Shown here: one piece after another, positions 6,855-12,648 of the stretch
How positions within the stretch are numbered: position 1 is the first letter of the stretch
Layout: each line of letters starts with the position of its first letter
Translations under genes and position numbers: made by a program
Notes under the pieces: generated by a model
Told to the model about the DNA's origin: nothing
What the model saw: only the letters and a program-made list of their open reading frames with translations
Database searches by the model: none
DNA from: Actinomycetes bacterium
GTDB taxonomy: Bacteria > Actinomycetota > Acidimicrobiia > Spongiisociales > UBA5794
Direction: 5' to 3'
Length of the DNA stretch: 12,648 nucleotides
NCBI GenBank assembly: GCA_023336875.1
Contig: JAMBLH010000175.1
Span: 1 to 12,648 of the forward strand

Positions 6855-7843
6855 CAGAGGGTCATTGCAACACTTTGGCGAGTTTCTCTGATGGTGTCAT
6901 GTCGTTGAGGGTTTGTCGAGGCCGAGTGTTGAGGGAGTGGGCGACATGGTCGAGCTGGTCCTGGGTGACGATTGACGGGTCGGTACCTTTCGGGAAGTAC
7001 TGACGCAACAGCCCGTTGGTGTTCTCGTTCGATCCTCTCTGCCACGGAGACTTCGGGTCACAGAAGAACACCTTGACGCCAGTATCGATCGTGAACGTGG
7101 CATGTTGGGCCATCTCCTTGCCCTGGTCCCACGTCGAAGACTGCCACAGATACTCGGGCAGCTTCTGGACAGTGTCGGTGAGGGCAACTCGTACCGATTC
7201 AGCAGTGGAGCCATCAGGTAGCTTGAAGAGCATCACATATCGTGAGTGGCGTTCCACCAGCGTCCCGATCGCTGACTTCGCGGTGCCGATGATGAGGTCG
7301 CCCTCCCAATGACCCGGCACGGCACGAGCCTCAACCTCGGCAGGACGCTCACTGATCATGACCATGTCACGGATCTTGCCCTTCGTCGATGCTGCTCGTC
7401 CCTGGGGTCTGCGCACTGCACGCCCGGTACGCGGAGAACGCCACAGTTCCTTACGCAAAGCACCTCTGCCTTGCACGTAGAGCGATTGGTAGATCGTTTC
7501 GTGTGACCCCCGCATCTCCTCATCATCAGGATATGCCCGTATCAGCCACCGTGAGATCTGAGACGGAGACCACCACAACAAGAGGTTCTCCTCAACTGCT
7601 CCACGCAACCGGGAACACGTCTCGAGTTTCATCGGCTTCGGGCATCTCGCCCGCCGCCTTGACGCCCGGTGCGCCGTGTTGGCCAGATACCTCGGGTAGC
7701 CACCATTGATCTTGACCTCACGAGACACCGTTGATGGTGACCTCCCCAACCGACAGGCAATAGAACGCAACGATTCGTCACGGGCCAGCCCTCTTGAGAT
7801 CTCCTCACGATCAGATAGCGACAGCCCAACAAGCACCACTCTG
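6855..7843 (-). mobile_element. IS30-family insertion sequence, ends approximate
   Basis: The transposase gene fills the element almost completely. Candidate ends begin with CAGAG on each side: inwards from 6855 on the plus strand (CAGAGGGTCATTGCAAC) and inwards from 7843 on the minus strand (CAGAGTGGTGCTTGTTG). Aligned with a one-base gap they agree at roughly two thirds of positions, which suits the imperfect ends of IS30 elements. I see no convincing target duplication. The right end lies only a few bases beyond the stop codon of the neighbouring lipoprotein gene. Confidence 0.55.
6862..7839 (-). CDS. IS30-family transposase
   Basis: DDE transposase that moves the element. The N-terminal helix-turn-helix is visible as SLRSIACRLGRSPSTVSREV. 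A second DNA-binding part follows (WWSPSQISRWL). The catalytic core has the Asp in GHWEGDLIIG, the Asp in STWDQGKEMA, and the Glu in GSNENTNGLLR, with 33 residues between the last two, as in IS30. It ends NDMTPSEKLAKVLQ, the usual family C-terminus, so the 3' end is complete. The start is uncertain. A GTG at 7839 or 7836 would lie at or in the terminal repeat. An ATG at 7884 gives 340 residues but would lie in the neighbouring lipoprotein gene, and none of these has a clear ribosome binding site. It may be active if one of these starts is used. Confidence 0.9.
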   Translation of the reverse strand: MVLVGLSLSDREEISRGLARDESLRSIACRLGRSPSTVSREVKINGGYPRYLANTAHRASRRRARCPKPMKLETCSRLRGAVEENLLLWWSPSQISRWLIRAYPDDEEMRGSHETIYQSLYVQGRGALRKELWRSPRTGRAVRRPQGRAASTKGKIRDMVMISERPAEVEARAVPGHWEGDLIIGTAKSAIGTLVERHSRYVMLFKLPDGSTAESVRVALTDTVQKLPEYLWQSSTWDQGKEMAQHATFTIDTGVKVFFCDPKSPWQRGSNENTNGLLRQYFPKGTDPSIVTQDQLDHVAHSLNTRPRQTLNDMTPSEKLAKVLQ

Positions 7844-7849
7844 GGCGGG

Positions 7850-8584
7850 TCATCCGATGTCGTTTGCGTAGAACCAGCGCCCATCGTCGAGAATCAGTAC
7901 TCCGAACGAGGAAAAACTATTGAATGGTTCTGCGACGCTGGCAATCAACTCGGCCGACGTAAGGTCGTTCAGGGCAGCTACCCGCTCGATAGTGTCGGCA
8001 TCCCATGTCTCTTCGAGCGTCAGTTTGGTGCTTGTCTGGTTGTCGTAGAGGTCAGGCTCTGGCGGCCAGACGAAGCCGATGAGATGAAGTCCGGTATTGA
8101 ACTCGGTCTCGAATCGATCGACGGGAACCGATGACAGTGTCAGGGCAAGTTTGCGGAGGACTCCATGGTCCTGGTCGTAGGCAACGAACTCGTCAAAATC
8201 AGTTGTGACGCCGCCGAAGATGTATGTCCTGTCCTCGCCAGCCGGCCCATATTCAGGAAATACGACAGGAATGACCATGAGTGCGTCGAAGTCGCAGGAG
8301 AGAGCAGCCTCGATAATGGCCTTGCGAGTCGCCTCCGCTGGATTGGTAAGACCGTCGTACGCCCCGGGGTAGTCCTCGACTTCACCATCGAGATCAACGG
8401 CGGAGCACTCTGTTGGGTCGATTGATGCCCTCGGCGTAGTTGTCGTGGTAGTTGTCGTTCTTGTGGGAGTCGGGGAGGTACCTATGACCACGAGCGGACC
8501 GCTCGCTGGATCCGGTGCTGAATCGCTGGTGCATCCGGCGAGCAGTAGTATCAAGCCAACCAGCAGCACAACGAGTTTGGACAC
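7850..8584 (-). CDS. Conserved-type secreted lipoprotein with Thr-rich linker
   Basis: About 244 residues. The GTG at 8584 opens MSKLVVLLVGLILLLAGC, a signal peptide with lipobox LAGC (Cys18), so the protein should be anchored on the outer face of the membrane. A linker with eight consecutive Thr follows. The mature domain then begins with two Cys in ECSAVDL and AALSCDFDAL. It carries 'ATRKAIIEAALSCDFDAL', a central FGGVTTDFDEF, GFVWPPEP, and ends VLILDDGRWFYANDIG. This order resembles a group of uncharacterised actinobacterial lipoproteins ending in 'DGRW..F', which supports 7850 as the native end and an intact gene. The in-frame ATG at 8644 would give an N-terminal extension unlike a signal peptide. 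It is divergent from the lipoprotein gene at 8798, with 213 bp between. No function is known. Confidence 0.8.
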   Translation of the reverse strand: MSKLVVLLVGLILLLAGCTSDSAPDPASGPLVVIGTSPTPTRTTTTTTTTPRASIDPTECSAVDLDGEVEDYPGAYDGLTNPAEATRKAIIEAALSCDFDALMVIPVVFPEYGPAGEDRTYIFGGVTTDFDEFVAYDQDHGVLRKLALTLSSVPVDRFETEFNTGLHLIGFVWPPEPDLYDNQTSTKLTLEETWDADTIERVAALNDLTSAELIASVAEPFNSFSSFGVLILDDGRWFYANDIG

Positions 8585-8797
8585 GTGATCATCCGTTTCG
8601 CATCGACCACAGCCATTCTGCCATGACACATACATATCCGGCAAGATGTTCGCCTCATAGGGAGCGCATATCTGCCGTTGGAGGTAGGGCGGTCAGCCCG
8701 AGGACTCATCGATATTGATAGTGCGACGCTCGACAGGCGTTGCGCATCGGAAACAGATCCCTAGAGTTCGAGAAGCACCAATGTTCGGAAGGTCATG

Positions 8798-9475
8798 ATG
8801 GCTTCGACTCGGAGGACGCTGATTGTTCTCATCGTGTCTCTTTCGGTCGTCATGTCTGCTTGCACCGGCAGCGACCGTTCCGAGGCAGTCGACGATTCCG
8901 TTACTGTTCCCGAGGTTCAAGCCTTGACAACGACAGCGTTACAGCCAGTGACGACATCCACGGTCTATGACTTGAACTCCATCAGTATCGACAACCTCTA
9001 CTCATGGGCTGAAAGCGAAAGCGAGTGGAATGTCTTCCTTCGTGAGGCAGAAGCGAACTGCAAAACCACTGTCATATCCCTATCGACAATGGCAGGGGTC
9101 CTCACGATTGAGTTAGACAGCACAATCGCTGCAGCCACTACCGGCATCAGCGGAGAGCTACCTGTTGCGGATATGGTCGAGACCATGGAGAAGTATGAGA
9201 CAGCCGTGGGGGTAGGGGCAGCATCCGCCGACAGGCTATCTGGGCGATTGAGCATCGAGAACGCCCATGCATACACGATGCTGGTCACGGTGGCACTCAA
9301 TGATCTTCTCAGGGAGGTAAGAGGCCTGCGATATACTGCTGTGGACCCTGGGACCGACACGATCCGAATCGATTCAATTGCTGAGCGGGTTCCCAGAGTT
9401 GAGGAAGCGGGCGAAGCTGTTGCGGAACTTGTCTACCGCCCCCCAGAATGGGAATGTCCGTATCTCCGCCCATAA
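8798..9475 (+). CDS. Secreted lipoprotein of unknown function
   Basis: 225 residues. Two ATGs stand in tandem at 8795 and 8798. The second is preferred because GGAAGG (8787-8792) lies 5 nt before it and only 2 nt before the first. The signal peptide runs MASTRRTLIVLIVSLSVVMSAC, with lipobox MSAC and Cys22 as the anchor. A linker rich in Thr and Val follows (VQALTTTALQPVTTSTV). The mature part is predicted mostly helical, with Cys in EANCKT and again in WECPYLRP at the very end, which could form a disulfide. No family is recognised and it shows no clear similarity to the divergent lipoprotein. It is the only well-supported plus-strand gene in the window. Confidence 0.75.
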   Translation: MASTRRTLIVLIVSLSVVMSACTGSDRSEAVDDSVTVPEVQALTTTALQPVTTSTVYDLNSISIDNLYSWAESESEWNVFLREAEANCKTTVISLSTMAGVLTIELDSTIAAATTGISGELPVADMVETMEKYETAVGVGAASADRLSGRLSIENAHAYTMLVTVALNDLLREVRGLRYTAVDPGTDTIRIDSIAERVPRVEEAGEAVAELVYRPPEWECPYLRP

Positions 9476-9488
9476 CCGGCCTGGGTGT

Positions 9489-9528
9489 GTTGCTATGCAA
9501 CCTTGTAGGCGGTGTTGCACACTGCAAC
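9489..9528. repeat. Two similar short hairpins after the lipoprotein gene
   Basis: GTTGC-tat-GCAAC at 9489-9501 and GTTGCA-cac-TGCAAC at 9514-9528 are two perfect small inverted repeats with the same core and 3-nt loops, starting 14 bases after the stop at 9475. They may end transcription of that gene or be binding sites; there is no clear T-run. Confidence 0.6.
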
Positions 9529-9675
9529 GTGAAAGAACGGCTCATCGATCGTGCCGCGGAGTGCTGACAACGCGTTCGAATCCACTACGCGTTCCTGGTC
9601 GCGTTCCTTGTCGAGCCGTGTATCTCGGGCAGCCACGCCATGCCAGTGGATTACCGATGACTTGGGCTGATTCGC

Positions 9676-9720
9676 CTAGAAGCCTTGCGGTGTATCACGT
9701 TTAGCCCGCTAGAAGCCTTG
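9676..9720. repeat. 12-bp direct repeat, spacing 33 bp
   Basis: CTAGAAGCCTTG occurs at 9676-9687 and exactly again at 9709-9720, one 33-bp step apart. Similar bases flank each copy (GCGGTGTA versus GTACA). The pair lies next to the truncated tRNA and could be arm-type recombinase sites, which is inference. Confidence 0.7.
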
Positions 9721-9778
9721 GTACACTTGGCGGCAGGTGCCCGCCGATGTGTCTGCAAGACAAGTGCTCTACCAGGCT
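9714..9778. repeat. Long imperfect inverted repeat covering part of the tRNA fragment
   Basis: AGCC (9714), GGTA (9720) and CACTTG (9724) pair in order with GGCT (9775), TACC (9770) and CAAGTG (9761), giving 14 base pairs with small bulges. Nested within is GGCGG-7 nt-CCGCC (9729-9745). The right arm is the D-arm and anticodon region of the tRNA fragment. Confidence 0.55.
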
Positions 9779-9791
9779 GAGCTACAGCCCC
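9750..9791 (-). tRNA. 5' half of an alanine-type tRNA (anticodon TGC), 3' half absent
   Basis: Read on the minus strand from 9791, the sequence gives acceptor strand GGGGCTG, TA, D-stem GCTC, D-loop AGCCTGGTA, D-stem GAGC, A, then CTTGT-CTTGCAG-ACA. The seven-base loop CTTGCAG places TGC as anticodon. Only three of five anticodon-stem pairs can form, because the sequence leaves the tRNA pattern after ACA at 9750. No T-arm with TTCGA and no CAGCCCC acceptor partner is found downstream to about 9480, so this is a truncated tRNA, not a working gene. Confidence 0.6.
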
Positions 9792-9810
9792 CGGCGAAAT
9801 CGGGAGTCTA

Positions 9811-10815
9811 TCAAGCCTCGGTCGTAGAAGGAGTGGGCTCGAACTCGATCCGTGGGGCGCCAGCCCAGAGCCGCTCCAGGTCGTAGTACTGCCTCGTTTC
9901 GCGGTCAAAGAGATGGATTACCACGTCCCCGTAGTCAAGCAACACCCACTTCCCGTGGTCAGTGCCCTCCTTACGAATCGGTCGCCTGTCAATCTCCCGG
10001 AGCGCGGCAACCGCCTCGTCGGCAAGGGTCAGTACGTTGCGGCGCGACGTTCCTGTCACCAGCAAGAAAATATCCGTGACGACAAGCAGATCAGACAGAT
10101 CCAGAATCGCTATGTTCTCACCGGACTTGTCATCGAGAGCCGCTGCGGCCGCACGTGCAGCTTCAATGGCGTCTGGAGTGGCTGTGTTCGTGCGGGTACT
10201 CATTCCAGTCGATGATAGGGGGACACCATGACGATTCTCGCGCGGTTGATACAGCCCCTCGGCGGCGATGTATCGGGCTATCGAGCCGGGAACGTATTCG
10301 GAGTAGTCAGCACCTGATCTCGCCAGCAACCTGATCATCGTGGATGACAGATCAACAGGTTCCATGTCGAGCCAGATCACTTCACCACCAACGGCCGCCT
10401 CGACGTCAGCTTTCACGACACCGGGCCGCGGTGCCACTGCAATATCAACATACGCCGCGATCTCGTCGGCGCGATGCCACGTTGGCATTCCAAGTGCAGC
10501 ATCGGAACCGAGGATGAGCACGCTTCGCTCTTCCAGTCGCTCAATCGTATCGATCGTGTAGGTGGGGCCTTGTCGGAGAATCTCAATGTCATCGACAACG
10601 AGATGCGGGTCCACAGCAGCAAGGAGTTCGACCATTGCAAGGCGGTGCTCGGTATCTGACACGCCAACATCATGTTTCTGCCACGGATCCCCCGCGGGCA
10701 TCAAACGCACCGCGTCAAGCCCCAACTGGGCGTACGCGGCTGTGGCCATTTCTATGTGAGCGTTGTGAGGCGGATCGAAAGTGCCGCCGAGGATCCCTTG
10801 CACGCCCACCAGCAT
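9811..10815 (-). CDS. nadD-rsfS: NadD-RsfS fusion: nicotinate-nucleotide adenylyltransferase and ribosome silencing factor
   Basis: One frame of about 334 residues carries two proteins usually encoded separately. Residues 1-190 are NadD, which joins nicotinate mononucleotide and ATP to give deamido-NAD in NAD synthesis. GILGGTFDPPHNAH holds the nucleotide-binding signature and DLSSTMIRLL is the second conserved motif. Residues from about 205 are RsfS, which binds ribosomal protein uL14 and blocks subunit joining; DLSDLLVVTDIFLLVTGTS, KEGTDHGKWVLLDYGDVVIH and FDRETRQYYDLERLW are diagnostic. A linker of about 20 residues (QPRENRHGVPLSSTG) joins them with no stop. An ATG at 10203 begins the RsfS part but lacks a clear ribosome binding site, so RsfS is probably made as part of the fusion. 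The start at ATG 10815 has only weak ribosome-binding bases; a TTG at 10836 is also open. Confidence 0.9.
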   Translation of the reverse strand: MLVGVQGILGGTFDPPHNAHIEMATAAYAQLGLDAVRLMPAGDPWQKHDVGVSDTEHRLAMVELLAAVDPHLVVDDIEILRQGPTYTIDTIERLEERSVLILGSDAALGMPTWHRADEIAAYVDIAVAPRPGVVKADVEAAVGGEVIWLDMEPVDLSSTMIRLLARSGADYSEYVPGSIARYIAAEGLYQPRENRHGVPLSSTGMSTRTNTATPDAIEAARAAAAALDDKSGENIAILDLSDLLVVTDIFLLVTGTSRRNVLTLADEAVAALREIDRRPIRKEGTDHGKWVLLDYGDVVIHLFDRETRQYYDLERLWAGAPRIEFEPTPSTTEA

Positions 10816-11281
10816 AGGTCGTTGTCCCGACAGCAAGGTACAACCCGCGGTGTGGACCCCTGTGACATGTCCTCAACGACACCGGGTCAACGTAGCGTCC
10901 CCGCGCTCTGAGCGAGAGGTGGTAGGCACCCGTGCCACCGTGAAGCCCCGACACCCCAACCATGTCTCCGCTTGAGATAGGATCACCCCTTCTGACAACG
11001 GTCTCAGCGAGATAGGAGTACGCCGTGATCAGGCCGCCACCATGATCAATGGACACGGACCTATTGGAAACGACCGTTCCTGCAAACCGTACGACGCCGT
11101 CCCCGATCGCCCGAACGGCTGAGCCATCGGTGGCGGCGACATCGATCCCCCAGTGTCCCGCCCACCTGCCGATCGGCGCGAAGCCACGAACCACTGACGC
11201 GGCGGAAGGAACCCTGAATCCTGGACACGCGACGGCGCCGAAAGAGGAGACGACGATGAGAATGGCAAGCAGATGGTGCAT
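10715..11281 (-). CDS. LytM/M23-fold secreted protein, likely non-catalytic
   Basis: The ATG at 11281 opens a signal peptide (MHHLLAILIVVSSFGAVAC), followed by an M23 (LytM) domain at residues 35-138: HWGID (His43, Asp47), GDGVVRFAG, SIDHGGGLIT, ISSGDMVGVSG and YHLSL. Active LytM enzymes need His in 'YxHL' and two His in 'HxH'. Here they read YSYL (Ser89) and HLS (His121, Ser123). One zinc ligand and one catalytic His are therefore missing. Such degenerate domains often act as activators of other wall hydrolases (EnvC-like), which is inference for this one. The domain ends near YVDPVSLR at about position 138. The frame then runs on to 10715, overlapping nadD by 101 bp with sequence unlike the family, so the true end is uncertain. 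Confidence 0.7.
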   Translation of the reverse strand: MHHLLAILIVVSSFGAVACPGFRVPSAASVVRGFAPIGRWAGHWGIDVAATDGSAVRAIGDGVVRFAGTVVSNRSVSIDHGGGLITAYSYLAETVVRRGDPISSGDMVGVSGLHGGTGAYHLSLRARGRYVDPVSLRTCHRGPHRGLYLAVGTTTYAGGRARDPRRHFRSASQRSHRNGHSRVRPVGA

Positions 11282-11336
11282 CGGTATCGCACACCACCGT
11301 CGACAGAATCACCGTAGCGATAATCCGGAGTGGTTG

Positions 11337-11720
11337 CTAGGCACGCATCCGGGCAGATTCGTGAATCGTGTCCACGACAAGACGCCTGAGTTCATCAGGG
11401 CGGAAGGGCTTCAACAGGTACTCATCGGCACCCTTGTCGGCTGCCATCTCAATGTCTTGGGCGTCGGCGCGTCCGGTGAGCATGATTACCGCGGTTTCTT
11501 GGAGGTTGGGATGAGACCTCACGAAGTCGAGCACATCCCATCCCGAGATGTCAGGAAGTCCGACATCGAGGATCAACATGTCCGGGACGTATTGCTCAAG
11601 AGCTTCACACGCCGTGGAACCGTTCGCCACCGTCATGACTTCGATTTGGATCTGTTCCAGGACTACCTCAACGAGCCTTCTGATGACATGTGAGTCGTCC
11701 ACTACAAGAACTTGCTTCAC
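11337..11720 (-). CDS. Stand-alone response regulator receiver protein (CheY-like)
   Basis: 127 residues, just a receiver domain with no output domain. The acidic pocket is Asp8 and Asp9 (VLVVDDSHVI), the phosphorylation site is Asp52 in LILDVGLPD, and Thr82 (MLTGRA) and Lys104 (LLKPF) complete the active site. It should take phosphate from a histidine kinase and pass the signal by protein contact, since no DNA-binding part exists. No kinase is encoded in the window. The GTG start at 11720 follows AGGGGA by about 8 nt. It lies 83 bp downstream of the VWA gene and 55 bp upstream of the M23 gene, on the same strand. Its partner is unknown. Confidence 0.92.
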   Translation of the reverse strand: MKQVLVVDDSHVIRRLVEVVLEQIQIEVMTVANGSTACEALEQYVPDMLILDVGLPDISGWDVLDFVRSHPNLQETAVIMLTGRADAQDIEMAADKGADEYLLKPFRPDELRRLVVDTIHESARMRA

Positions 11721-11749
11721 CTACGGTTTCCCCTATCGGCACGCGGTGA

Positions 11750-11755
11750 TGTATA
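11750..11755 (-). promoter_or_regulatory. Possible -10 element before the receiver gene
   Basis: On the minus strand TATACA lies about 30 bases before the GTG start at 11720, preceded by TTGGG. I see no good -35 hexamer at the usual distance, so this is a weak candidate. Confidence 0.25.
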
Positions 11756-11803
11756 CCCAAGTGCATCGGACGCTACTGGAAGAAACTTGAATGCGCGAAA
11801 ACC

Positions 11804-12648
11804 TTATGAAGCGATTCGTGATCTCTGGAATTCGGGAAGCGTTGCACGCTCAACGAAGCTTTCGAGCTGACGAAGCGTACGGACCTGCTCAACACGGTCA
11901 CATACGGGCCCGTAGAGGGACATAACCGAGTCGCCCGTGTCCCAGAATCGACTCGGCTCCGGGTTGAGCCAGAAGGTCGCACGCGATCGATCGGCCAGTT
12001 GTTCGAACGATTCAACAGCTGGTTCTCTGTAGTTGTTTCGGGCGTCGCCCGTGACGATCAGGGTCGACCTTGGCGTCACGGCGTGCGCGTATCGCTCGTA
12101 CATCTCTGTGAAGGACCTGCCGTAGTCAGAGTGACCGTCGCTCCTGACGAGATCGGCTTCTCTGCTCATGGTGATGAGGCCTGCAGCAAAGTCGATCTCT
12201 GATGTGAAATGGGATGTGACCTCATCGAGTCCATCGATGAACGCGAACACGCGCACTTTGGCCAGCTCCGTCGAAATCGCGTAGGTGAGCTGCATCGTGA
12301 ATCTGGCAAATGTCGCCATCGACCCTGACACATCGCAGAGGATGACGATCTCCGGCTTCGACTTTTTCGGCGGCTTGAAGAGTGGCTCGATCAACACACC
12401 TCCGTGACCGAGGGAGCGTCGTATCGTTCGTCTCACATCGAGTCTCCCCTTGGAACCGTGCCGTCTGCGTTGGCCAAGACGAGTTGCAAGCTTTCTCGCA
12501 AGGGGCCGGATGGCTCGCTCAACGTCCTCGATCTCTGCTCGTGTGGCGTGCATAAGATCAAAATCCTCGATCAGTGGCAGCCTCCGACTGGCCGCGACAT
12601 CCTGGCGGCCGCGATCAGCAATCAGTCGACCAGTGATCTCCTCTTCGA
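11804..12648 (-). CDS. CoxE-like VWA-domain protein, 5' end outside the window
   Basis: The frame is open from the window edge to the TAA at 11804-11806, giving at least 281 residues; the visible ATG at 12553 is likely internal, because the upstream codons (ASRRLPLIEDFDL) fit a protein helix. A basic stretch RLGQRRRHGSKGRLDVRR is typical of CoxE-type proteins before the VWA domain. The metal site DVSGSMA (DxSxS) is intact, followed by a Thr in DYGRSFTEMY and an Asp in IVTGDARNN, so a full MIDAS can form. CoxE-like proteins usually work with a MoxR-type AAA ATPase in maturing metal enzymes or complexes; the partner would be expected upstream, beyond the window. The 3' end is complete. Confidence 0.85.
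   Translation of the reverse strand, partial: EEEITGRLIADRGRQDVAASRRLPLIEDFDLMHATRAEIEDVERAIRPLARKLATRLGQRRRHGSKGRLDVRRTIRRSLGHGGVLIEPLFKPPKKSKPEIVILCDVSGSMATFARFTMQLTYAISTELAKVRVFAFIDGLDEVTSHFTSEIDFAAGLITMSREADLVRSDGHSDYGRSFTEMYERYAHAVTPRSTLIVTGDARNNYREPAVESFEQLADRSRATFWLNPEPSRFWDTGDSVMSLYGPVCDRVEQVRTLRQLESFVERATLPEFQRSRIAS

Noticed and set aside
9378..9704. Plus-strand open frame of 108 residues
   Set aside because: It overlaps the end of the lipoprotein in another frame and is Arg/Cys-rich without motifs.
9480..9750. Group I intron splitting the tRNA, with the 3' half further down
   Set aside because: No TTCGA T-arm on the correct strand with a pairing stem and no acceptor partner were found. 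The TTCGAATC at about 9578 has no fitting stem.
9651..9908. Minus-strand open frame of 85 residues
   Set aside because: It contains the phrase AVAQPGRALVLQT, which arises from translating a tRNA D-arm and anticodon region, and is not a protein gene.
10201..10203. Separate rsfS gene starting at the internal ATG
   Set aside because: No stop separates it from nadD and no ribosome binding site is visible before it, so a fusion is simpler. A secondary start cannot be excluded.

Overview
The window is moderately GC-rich and reads as a chromosomal piece of an actinobacterium. An acidimicrobiia-like lineage is my best guess. The grounds are the Thr-rich lipoproteins with lipoboxes, the nadD-rsfS pairing, GTG starts, and Gram-positive-type purine-rich ribosome binding sites. 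This placement is an inference, because there is no rRNA or other decisive marker here.

Left region, 1-5892, minus strand. An apparent five-gene operon is transcribed towards position 277. It starts with a large lipoprotein (3775-5892), followed by two consecutive ABC-exporter modules: ATPase 2840-3778 with permease 2011-2850, then ATPase 1061-2014 with permease 277-1071. Every junction overlaps, in the order 4, 11, 4 and 11 bp, so the module appears to have been duplicated as a unit. The lipoprotein has an internally duplicated helical N-terminal region, a rod of about 105 residues rich in Glu and Arg, and a duplicated Cys-containing C-terminal motif. I know of no described system with this layout, and it is the best candidate here for a new one. 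Below position 277 lies a 5'-truncated transposase fragment of IS1182 type that runs off the window.

Middle region, 5893-9800. This is an accessory or scarred zone. It holds the 3' end of a flippase-like (LPG-synthase TM) gene, a stretch with palindromes and a doubtful small ORF, and an IS30-family element abutting the stop codon of a lipoprotein gene. A second lipoprotein gene diverges from the first. After it comes a repeat-rich stretch ending in the 5' half of an alanine-type tRNA. That tRNA half marks the border with the housekeeping region.

Right region, 9811-12648, minus strand. In transcription order it holds a CoxE-like VWA protein (cut by the window edge), a stand-alone receiver protein, a LytM/M23-fold protein that has lost catalytic residues, and a NadD-RsfS fusion that joins NAD synthesis to a ribosome-silencing factor. 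The genes are close together and on the same strand. Whether they are one transcript cannot be seen from the sequence.
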